The notes below the pieces were generated by a model that was not told the origin of the DNA, ran no database searches, and saw nothing but the letters and a program-made list of their open reading frames with translations. Below, piece by piece: positions 11,912-21,786 of a stretch of DNA of 64,000 nt. Every line of letters begins with the position of its first letter. The stretch's first letter is position 1. Source of the stretch: Casuarina equisetifolia (lineage: Eukaryota > Streptophyta > Magnoliopsida > Fagales > Casuarinaceae); NCBI GenBank assembly GCA_028551475.1, contig CM052359.1, positions 3,101,583 to 3,165,582 on the forward strand, written 5' to 3'. The position numbers and the translations under genes are program-made.

Positions 11912-12185
11912 TATTGAAGGTTGACGGTTTTCTCTCTATGTTACCATATATTGGGCCTAGAATAAGACCTAATATATTTTCCTATATTGTAAGATATTAG
12001 GGTTTCCTTATATAAGTCTTACTGCTATCTATATATAGCCTCTTAGGTTAAACTGTTGAAAATATAGCTGCATACCAAGAGGTTTCTTCTCTACGGCTTT
12101 GTCTTCTTTTGTAACTAGTTTTGATTTTGTTTGATCAATAAAGAAACTTTTCTTCCAAACATGCAAGAGTTTATCAAATTCTTCA
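11912..12185 (+). repeat. 3' LTR of copia element
   Basis: Begins TATTGAAGG (a TG-to-TA change of the terminal dinucleotide) and ends TTCTTCA, immediately followed by the CTAGT target duplicate at 12186-12190. It is 9 bp longer than the 5' LTR, mostly through a 7-bp block near its end. Confidence 0.9.
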
Positions 12186-12190
12186 CTAGT

Positions 12191-15147
12191 ACTCAAGTGT
12201 TGAATGATTAGTAACCAACTTTTGCACTACTAGCTTATTAACTTTTTTATGCCAAAAAGTAGACAAGAAGTAAACGCATAAGAAATAGGCCCTCATATGA
12301 AGAATCAGGCGTCCATTCAGCCCAGCAATAGAAGGGCCCAAATTTAGGCCCTTGCCTAACAAGGTCGAGTGCGAGTCGAAAATAGGCTAAGGCCCAGAGT
12401 AGACGGAACTAGTCTACACTAAATAGGTCCAATTTGAAAGTGGTGTTGTCAAAACGATGAGCCTTTGAGCCCAAAATCAATTATGCTTTTCAGCATGCCA
12501 AATCCGATCTTCAGTCCATTAAATTTTATTTTGTTAAGTATTTTTACAATATATCACATTAAAAGATAGTGTTAAAACTAGACAAATAGACCAAAATCCA
12601 AACACAGCCTATAAAGTTTAAAGTCCGGTACATTAAACCCGTCATACTTTACTCTCCTTTAAGAAGCTTCTTTGTCTTTCACAATGTCAAATCTCTTGAT
12701 GTATGTGGAAAAGCTGACAAACAAACGGAAAAAACATCAAATCTCGTTTTTTATTGTTCCGTTTTGTAATGGTTAAAAGTATTATCAAAAGAAAACAAAA
12801 AAGGTCTTAGTTATTGAGGAAGTACCTGGAGATGAATTGGTCTTTTGCATCAAATGCAGTGTTTTTTGTCGGGTTAATATATTAATGACAAGGATATTGA
12901 TAAAAGACCTTGGGTGAAAAACAAGCAAAATCTCATTTCCTATCGTTTGGTATTGAAAAACTTAAAAGGGTTATCAAAAGGAAATAAAAAAGGCCATACT
13001 GATTGAAAAATGGAAATAAAAATGGCCATATTGATTGAAAAATGTACTCAGTACTCCAATTAGTCTTTTGCATTCAATGTATTAGATTTTGTGAAAAATA
13101 GTTTATTTCCAAATTAAAATTATAAGACATTAAATGGAGGTATTAATTTATTTATAAATTATATTTTAAGCTTCTATTTATCTCATGTGGGACTTAACCC
13201 ACCCTCTCATCTAAATTATGGGGCAGCTTCTCATAAAGATCTTTAACAATGACGAACAGAAAAGAAGAACGAGCTCACATTTTCAAGTTCTATCTTAACA
13301 TCTACATGTATATATATAAGTAAAGCCGAAAAGCCTCGTTAAAGGTGACATCTACAAAATAGTTTGGATTGTGCAGTGTTTTTTAGGTATAGGAAATGGA
13401 TGCCGATCAACACTAATTATCCTACTTGCAATGAGTTTACTTAAGTAAAGAGGCCTCAGGCCGTTGGTATCCTAATACAGTTATTAGTGGCCTAAGATCT
13501 CCTTTGCAATATTTCTTGTAGGGAAACAAGATTTGGGTCAATATAGCTTATGATATGCTATTGGTGAAAGACACTGAAGGTAAAAAGAAGAATACCATAA
13601 AACCATCATATCTCTTTTTTTTTCTTTTCTTTTTTTTTTATCGTTTCCTTTTGTAACAGTTAAAAGTGTCAAACAAAAAAAGTCACAGTGATTGAGGAAC
13701 GTACTTGGACAACAACAGGAATTTTGCATCAGATGCACAGTTCTTGCTGGGATCAGGCAAGTACCGACAAATACAGTCATTTCCGCAATTCCAGATCGAA
13801 ATTGATCGCTTCTGTTGCACATGGCTCTGACCCACAACATTTCATCTCTGACAGCCCCATCTTCCTTGTGAAGTTGACGCCCATCGAGTGGCAAGTTTTG
13901 TCGACTCGAATAAAGCCAAGTGTGGAGTCTTTTGATCTGGGAGATTTTGGTCCCATCTGCTCTGCATGCATATCCGATACACTACAAAACGTGTCGATCA
14001 TCGGGCTTGAAATTAAAGTACCCTTGGCCCAGTGGTCTTTTTTTATGATCCTTAATTGCGATGAGTTTGTTGAAACCATCACGCATGGCAAAATTATTCT
14101 CATCAACCAATTAGCGAAAGCTTGTCACTTCTCTGGCGCTGGATGAGAATGAACTTGATCGAACAGTTTGTGGGTAGAATACCTTGTCATTTATCTTTCT
14201 GGTGTCATTGCAGATATCCGATTACATAGATTACTGTTGACAGTGAAGTTTGAGCTTTCGGACAAGGTTCCCAGGATGATTTTTAACAATGAATTGCCAA
14301 CCCGTGGGATTACAGCTACAGATTGAAACCTTCTTGCCCACTAGCGATATCAACTTCCCCCTTTGTTTCTTCTTTAATCTTCTTTTGCAGCTAACATGTC
14401 ACTTCGTTTCGAGCGTGGGCCAATCAGTAAGTTATAAGATGAAATTGATAAAGCAAAGTTTAGGGAAATCTAGTTCATGATAAAGTGTTCCATTTCAATC
14501 TGAATTATAATACGATGTTAGAAAAAAATATTTTCTTTTTAAAGCTAGCTTGTAAAAAAATGATTCTTTGTTCAAAGAAATATTTGCAAAATAGGATTTT
14601 GGCTACATTAGCACGCACATGGTACCTAACTTATCTCATTCTTGATGTCAATTTCGTATGGATTTTGGTTCTTAGCAACATAATTGTGCTAAGGTTACAA
14701 CAATATACTGGAAATTACAGATGACACTCACTTAAGTTATATGAAAGCTGGAGAAAAAGTTACTATTGTAGAGATTAGTATAAGAATGAGTAAGATTCGG
14801 TGCCACTATAATAAGGAGAAGTTTCTTTTTATAGTGAAAGAATCAATCAATCAATCTTCTTATAATCAAAAGTCTTTAGAAATCTTAAGAATCAATCAAT
14901 CTATTTATAATCAAAAGTCTTTAAAAGCCTTAAGCAGTCTTAAAAATCTTTCATTAGTCCAGTAGTCTTCAATTGGATGACTTGGAACACCTTACGGGAG
15001 GTATGTACAAAAGTTATTTTCCTATCTTTATCTCAGTCTTTGTTGGACATGACTTGTCTTGCCACTCTTAAATGTATAAATCTCCTTTTGTTTGTACACT
15101 CTTGAATTACAAATGATGTAGAATCACTTTTAAGTCTTTTCCTTCTA
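12191..15147. other. Spacer between the two NRAMP duplicates
   Basis: The first ~70 bases still align with the 3' flank of copy B (to about 21490); similarity then stops, which marks the right edge of the copy-A unit. The remainder has no partner in the window and no gene I can support. It contains three imperfect copies of a ~150-bp unit (about 12735-12878, 12917-13090 and 13600-13765), which share a TTATCAAAAG-type core and a TTTTGCATCA-type end. It also holds a frame of about 150 codons lacking an ATG at its start (13688-14146) and a 45-bp tandem repeat (14845-14934). If the duplication was tandem, this stretch should resemble DNA just left of the window. Confidence 0.6.
14845..14934. repeat. 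45-bp tandem repeat, two units
   Basis: Units 14845-14889 and 14890-14934 each run from AATCAATCAATC through TATAATCAAAAGTCTTTA to CTTAAG, with a few mismatches. Confidence 0.88.
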
Positions 15148-15321
15148 AAAGTTTTTAACTCATTACATTTATGTGGTCGATTTAGTAAAGATTCTTCAAT
15201 ATGTATGACCTATTTGGTTTGTGGCGTGGATGTAATGAACTCTGTATACATGAATTTTGGGTATATATCACTTTCTATGATAAATGTTTTAAGTCCATCA
15301 TGTTTACGATGGCACATTATT

Positions 15322-15552
15322 TCATGTCCCCTTACTTTTCAAGCATCTAAGAGAACTTTTTTCTCTGGCCATCTTGTAGGCATGCATGGCCACGATGTCT
15401 TCTATTAAAAGCACTAAATCTTCTAGCAAATTAAGACAAATTCTTGTCACCAAGTTCGTGAATAGTTCTTCAGTCTTAGAGAGTTGATTCATTGTGCAAG
15501 AATAATGGACTGATAACAAGGTAACAAATAAGCTCTTCTTGTCTAAGACCAT
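15322..15552 (-). other. Second copy of the unrecognised 76-codon frame
   Basis: Starts MVLDKKSLF and has the same length and ending (LKSKGT) as the frame at 176-406, with about a dozen and a half substitutions and no indel. Function unknown; see the finding on this pair. Confidence 0.3.
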
Positions 15553-16845
15553 AAAAGACTTTTCCTTTCGACCTTGATTTTAATTTTTTTTTTTCCATAT
15601 AGAATAAGGAGACTTTGTATCAAATAATTTGTATCTTTTGTTCTTTTTGCTTCAGCTAAATAGCTATTAAGACAATGTTCTTTATTGAATTAAGTTGGTT
15701 ATCCAAAAGATGAAGTAATTTTCTAGTCAAATATTTGTTGACTACAAAATATACCATGGTTTTGAACATAAAAAGAAATATTTTTTTTTCTAATAGACCT
15801 TAAACAATTACTTAGTCTTCCTGTTCAATGTCTTCCATGTACCATTCTTTATGGGACATAATAAGTTGAGGATTCTGTCTTTGATATTGTGATGACTTCT
15901 TTTTAAGAGATTATTCAACTTAATTAGTTCAACCTTTTCTTAAAGCTCACTATAGCTTTGGAGTCGTAGTAACCTTCTTACTTTTTCATAAATGCATTTT
16001 CTGCTTTTTTCTCATCAAGAGGATATTGAAATTCGTTTTCAAAAATATCAGAAATAGTAAGAAAATGGTTCATTTTGTGAACATCAATTCTTTCTTGTTC
16101 ATCCATTGCTTTACCAACTAGATCATAATACGCATTTTAACCTTTCATAATTTTTTTGTTTACTCGCCAACTTTATAAACAAGGCTACTCAAGTATTGCT
16201 TGAATCAGCCATTTTCATTCAATTCAAGAATTTCAGACTCCATTAATATATTCATATAACTTCTTGAAAACTTAAAATTTATTAAAAACTTTAAGTTTAA
16301 AATTATTGAACAATAAAGTTCACATTAAAGATAAATGTATTTATAAATTGTCTTAAAAGCTTACACAATTCCTCTCTTTAAGGAAGCTTTTTGAAAAGGG
16401 ATGGGCCTAAGTCTTTCACATAATATCAAATTCAATATTTTATTTACGTTAAATATTAGACAACAAAATCTCACATTAAAAGGAAGAACACTTGTAAATT
16501 ACTTTGTAAGCCTGGATAATTATGGTCCTTGATATTACTTGTTGAAAAAAGATAGATCTAGGTCTTTCACAAGAATTTCCAAAAATTTTTGATATCAAAC
16601 CAAACAGTAGCAGGTGCCACACATGTGACAGTCACAAATCATCGCCACTGTTTACTTCTCCACCCACTCAGCTCGAAATATCTTTTAAGGTTGAATGCCT
16701 ATACCAAAAGAAGAATAAAAATAATTATAGGTCGATTATGTGTGCCCATGGATACAGCAATCCATCTACCCCCATCAATTTCTCTCTCTAGTTTCGTGGA
16801 CCACGCTGAATGATTGTACTCTCTGTACCCTTCCTTCCCATTCGC

Positions 16846-16856
16846 TATTATAAGTA
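16846..16856 (+). promoter_or_regulatory. Putative weakened TATA box of NRAMP copy B
   Basis: TATTATAAGTA sits at the position of the CTTATAAATA of copy A, about 70 bases before the ATG at 16920. The A-to-G change makes it a poorer TATA match. Confidence 0.45.
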
Positions 16857-16919
16857 CGTTGTTATCGAAAACTGGCTTTGCACATAATCGGGTTCAGAAG
16901 GAGTAAGCAAGGCAGAATC

Positions 16920-19900
16920 ATGGCTCTAGTTCAGATACAGGAGACACCCAGGTGGAAGAAACTTTTGGGTTTCGTGGGACCTGGTTTCCTCGTCTCTGTC
17001 GCTTACCTTGATCCCGGAAACTGTAAGCCAAACGCCACCTTCTCCCTCTCTTCCCCGTCGTCTTACTCTGTGATTGCTGCTTAGAAACCAGCCTAAGGTT
17101 GTTTTGTCACGTATGTGCCATTCCTCGTAGGCTGGGTTATAACCACGTTCTCTTTGTAACTCAATGAGTGTCCAAGAAATGCATATTGCTTGGATCTTAG
17201 ATGCAATTTATATGTCTCTTTTTAGGAATTACTTTTACTTCGGTTTCTTCCTCGTAAAACACAGAAGAACATGCGGTTTTTGTTTGACTTCTGCTTTCTT
17301 TGTTACGTCCATGCAGTGCAGACAGATCTCCAAGCTGGTGCAGACCATAAATACGAGGTCGTTTCCTTCTCCTCCCCTCGTTTTCTTCTTCTTTTCTCTT
17401 TTGCCTTTTTCGGGAAAGTTATGTTTTTTCTTTTCTTTTCAAACACTCATACTCACATATGCATTGATGTCCAACTTGGAACCAAAAAAACTCGCCTACT
17501 TTGAAAAAGTATAGTTTTATTCCTATAAAGTTAAGTTTACGAAAAAAAAATACACATCATATTGACAAATTAATCTTTTACAAAATACTCAAATAAAAGA
17601 ATAAATAGTATATGATTAAAAATAAATTAGCCAAATGATTCAAAGGTTAAGATCTCTACTTATTACAACCATATCTAAAAGTTCAATTATTAGTTAAAAC
17701 ACATCTTGTTTCTTAACAACATCATATCATCAATATTTTCGTTGGTCATGTCATTCAAGCAATCCTTTGATTTGATATCATATGTTGGGACCCGTATATG
17801 TTACTACTTGGCTAAAAGCTTAATAAACTCTTAAAAGATTTTAGTTATGGTTAACCATTTCCTTGGTCAAAAAAGAACATATTAAACTAAGTAATTTGGT
17901 AATCCTCTTATTAGCTTTTGCCATCTTCTTGTTAGTTTTTGAGCGATCTTACCACCTCTTAATTTTGTAAAATAATTCAACCATTCTTTGAATATATCCT
18001 TCTAGTAATGAGGAAAAAAAGTTATCACATCTGCATCACTATACAACTCTCCATCCACTTAATTTTGGGAAGTTATCAAAGGTTAGTTTTGATTTTCCAT
18101 TTATCATTTTGGATAAATTCTTCTATTCTTTTCCTTACGTATTATTGTACATTTATTCTTCCATTCAAGCAGTTGCTATGGATCGTGCTTCTAGGGCTAA
18201 TCTTTGCTTTGATAATCCAGTCTCGTTCTGCAAATTTAGGGGTCACTACAGGTTTTACCTCTTTGCTCCACTCAAGATTGCATTTTTATTGTTATCTTTT
18301 TTTGGTAAAAATATGTCATTGTGTTACCTGACAAACTAATTCTCCACCATAATCACTTGAAATTCACTAGCTATTATTATTAATATTATTTAGTGTTAGG
18401 TAAAAGTGAGTTTGGAGATATAAAATGACAAATTCAAAACATAGACCTAATGTGGTTAATGATCAATAATTGGATTATTGGCTTAGAGTGAAATCATAGT
18501 TTTTCAATAGGACTAGAAGTGCAAGAGTTGCAAGTATGGATTGATATGATATTTCTTGGCTATAACAAAACTAAGTGGGTTAGATCAAATGGAAGTTTTT
18601 TTTTTTTTTTTTGGGGGGGGGGGGGGGGGGTGGCGGGGGAGGAGGAGGAGAGGCTAAAAAAGAATTTGTAAATAAGATATATTGATACAAAAAGATCAAG
18701 AGCATATTCCTACAATTAGACTTTACACAACATCACATTACATTACATAAAAAATAGTCTCTTCAAACCTCTAAGCATGATGAATAAACAAGATTTTAGT
18801 TATTCTAGAAATCCTTTTAATATAAAATATTTATCTCTTTCAAATCTTTTGATAATAGTATTTTTAATGACATGCCCGATACAAAGAAAATCCAAATCAG
18901 GTACATCAAAATTTTGTTGATAATCGCATCGGGATCTAATTGCTTAATCTTTGCTTATAGGAAAGCATCTTGCCGAGCACTGCAGGGCAGAGTACCCAAC
19001 TCCGGTGAGCTACTGCCTGTGGATTCTTGCCGAGGTTGCCGTCATCGCTGCCGATATCCCAGAAGGTATTGACAGCTTTTAGTGCATGACGCTAAAACCA
19101 ATGCACAGTAGAAATGAACATAAAATAGACACAGAAACATGTTTCTAAACGCTGTTCTGATCTTGCATCGACAGTGATGGGGACTGCCTTTGCTCTCAAC
19201 CTTCTTTTCAAACTACCCTTATGGACTGGAGTCCTGCTGGCTGGGTTGCATACTCTTCTCCTCCTTGGGCTGCAAAGATATGGCGTTCGTAGCTCCGAAG
19301 TCTCTTTTCCTTGCTTTCTACATTTTGATTCGTTTACCGACAGATTATTCATCTGTGTAGATAAGGAAGCTGGAGGTGGTCATCATCATGCTAATAATGA
19401 TCGGCGGAGGTTGCTTCTTCGCCGTGCTGATCCATGCCAGAGCTAGCCCGAAGGAAATCCTGACCGGCATGTTTGTTCCCAAGTTGAGCGGGAAAGGGGC
19501 CACTTCAGATGCCATATCTCTTCTAGGAGCACTGATCATGCCGTAATTTAATATACCATATTGCTAATTTGTAGCTTAAAAACTTGGGAATCCATATTCA
19601 TTCACTCAAGTAGATTATAGTAATCAACCACCTGCTAGCTCAGTAGTAAGCTAGTAGGGCTGGAATTAAGAAGTCTAAATTAGAGATTTGAGTGCATATG
19701 TAAAAAAAATTATTTTCAAGCATAAGATTAAGAGGATTCATGAACCAATTTAAGGACCATGATCAAACTATTTGGTAATCTGTTTCGTTTTCGGGTTAGA
19801 GCGTTGATATACAATCAGTTTCATCTTATACAAACTGCAGGCACAATCTCTTTCTTCACTCGGCATTGGTCATATCGAGGAAATTTCCTCACTCACCTGA

Positions 19901-21321
19901 TGGTATCGGGGTAAGTTCCTTAAACTCCTAGTTATACTCCTTCTGTGACTACAAATTCCTGGAAAACTAACATCTTTTTCCCTCTCTCTCTCTCCCACCC
20001 ACAAAGAGTGCAAGCAAACACTTTCTGATAGAAGGTGGGCTGGCGTTGTTCTTGGCGTTCCTCATCAATGTGGCAGTTGTGTCCCTCACCGGTAGCGTGT
20101 GCTCCGATCCAAAAATCTCTTTAGGAAACAAGGCTTATTGCAAGGATGTTACTCTGAATTCTGCATCTTCCTTGTTTAAGGTGCTAACAATTCTTCTTTC
20201 TTTATTATTGACCTTTCTTTTGCTTCGAACTAGATCATGGAAATGGTTTGTATTGTTCAGAATGTGCTTGGCGATTGGAGTTCAAAGTTATACGCCATAT
20301 CTTTGCTTGCTTCTGGTCAGAGTTCAATTGTTACAGGAACCTATGCGGGGCAGTACATCATGCAGGTGCTTCCTAATGTCTGAATCGTTTTCCCTCATAG
20401 ACAAATCTGGGTTTGAAGAATTAATCATGCGTCTTTCTTTCAGGGTTTCTTAGATTTGAAGATGAAGCTCTGGTTGAGAAACTTAGTAACAAGATCCATA
20501 GCCATTGTTCCAAGTCTAGTGGCATGCATAATCGGTGGATCACGGGGAGCTGCAAAGCTTATCATCGTCGCTTCTGTAATTCCAAACCAAGCAACATTAG
20601 ACATGCTTCTTCCTATTTCTAACTCATTACTACGTCCAAAACTTAACTAGTAACTTTCTCTTCAGATGATCTTGTCATTCGAACTGCCATTCGCGTTGGT
20701 TCCTCTTCTCAGGTTCACGAGCAGTGAAATCAAGATGGGTCACCACAAGAACTCAATACAGGTAAGATTCTGTAACTTTCTAGAAAAAAACATCAAAACT
20801 TCTTTTCTTTTCTTTTTTCCATTTTTTTTTTCACACACACCCAAGCTCACGCTCCTATGTTGAATTTGGAACTAAGAATTTATAGATAACACCTACTCCT
20901 AACTGAGCCAAACATTTGTTGTCTTCAAAACTTCTTGTTATCATGTATGTTTGCACCTATTGTGTGAGACATTTGGTTTGGGTGCTTCATGTAGGTTAGT
21001 TTGGTCACATGGCTACTGGGCTTTTGCTCAATTGGGGTCAACATGTATTTCTTGGGTTCGACTTTGATCGAATTGATGATGAGTAACCAGATGCCCAAGA
21101 CTGGATCTATCTTCGCCGGAATACTAGCCTGTCTAATGGTGACGCTCTACCTTGCGCTCTTGGCATACCTCACACTTAAAAGAGAGAGACCCAATTCAAG
21201 CCCCCCTCACCTGGCGATGGCCACCATCCCAACCAGCGGAGCCAGGGACGAGAGGGACTTGGACATGCGCAGCAATCAGAGACCCAATGAGTTTGAGTCC
21301 GATGAGATTACCCTTGCCTAA
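16920..21321 (+). CDS. NRAMP divalent metal transporter, tandem copy B
   Basis: Twelve exons of exactly the same lengths as copy A: 16920-17022, 17317-17357, 18173-18251, 18961-19065, 19175-19284, 19361-19542, 19841-19910, 20007-20180, 20261-20365, 20444-20575, 20666-20761 and 20995-21321 (507 residues). DPGN and MPHN are intact. I count about 39 residue differences from copy A. They concentrate in the cytosolic C-terminal tail and in the exon-6 membrane segment, while the core transport blocks are nearly identical, which suggests both copies stayed under selection. It lacks the SINE, the intron duplication and the downstream copia insertion of copy A, but has a T17G18 run in intron 3. It converges on the glycosyltransferase gene (stop codons about 465 bases apart). 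AATAAAAATG near 21491 may be its poly(A) signal. Confidence 0.95.
18596..18630 (+). repeat. Poly-T followed by poly-G run in NRAMP-B intron 3
   Basis: Seventeen T then eighteen G, followed by T and a GGA-rich stretch to about 18652. The corresponding place in copy A is only CCTTTTTTGC. A second T-then-G run lies at 49798-49840. Confidence 0.95.
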
Positions 21322-21786
21322 GCACTTTGTACTGCTCCTTTGCATCCAATTAGTTCAATCTGGGTTTGCTTTTATTCTTGCTTTCTTCATGCCAAGATCT
21401 AAAGAAAAGTTTGGAGATATAAGAGGTTGAATCTAGTACTTTAAAGTCCTTACTGCACTACTGGCTCGTTACTTTTTCATGCCAAGATCAATAAAAATGA
21501 AATATCAATTTGTTGTTTCAAGCTCTAACATTAAAGTCTTTGAACTTGACTTCTTTGTCGCCTAAATCCAAGGTCTCTTCAAGGGAGGGAGAAGCTCCAG
21601 GAGGCCCCATGATATCACATAGGAAAGTTAATTAAACAAATAAATTGAACCTTTGAGAACTTGTAATTTTGTTTCCCTTTGTCCTAAGTTAGATAGGGAA
21701 GATTAAAGTATATAAAGCGATTTACAAGCTGATCGGTTGCTACCCAGTCAATGTACAATTCGTTGATGAAGAGTACTAAAAAAAAA
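21322..21786. other. Convergent intergenic region, shared 3' flanks
   Basis: Holds the 3' UTR of NRAMP copy B (to roughly 21500) and, on the other strand, that of the glycosyltransferase gene. It includes the empty site of the copia insertion (CTAGT near 21430). No gene is seen. Confidence 0.7.

Larger units (their letters stand above)
6425..12185 (+). mobile_element. Degenerate Ty1/copia LTR retrotransposon, full-length
   Basis: A 5.76-kb element bounded by two LTRs (6425-6689 and 11912-12185), a 5-bp target duplication CTAGT, a primer-binding site next to the 5' LTR and a purine tract before the 3' LTR. The internal order gag, CCHC knuckle, protease, integrase, reverse transcriptase, RNase H is the copia order, because integrase precedes reverse transcriptase. 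All domains carry stop codons and frame breaks, so it is non-autonomous. The LTRs differ at roughly 30 of about 265 positions by eye plus a 7-bp indel, so insertion is old; most differences are C/T or G/A. It sits just beyond the stop codon of NRAMP copy A and is absent from copy B. Confidence 0.95.
15148..16919. other. Upstream region of NRAMP copy B (second duplicate)
   Basis: Aligns with 1-1763 at an offset of about 15147 to 15156, with small indels. It includes the counterpart of the conserved minus-strand frame (15322-15552). No separate gene is seen. Confidence 0.8.

Noticed and set aside
13688-14146. 152-codon open frame in the spacer
   Set aside because: It begins with GTG rather than ATG, has no domain I recognise, and an equally long frame exists on the other strand (13777-14106), which suggests chance in a balanced-composition stretch.
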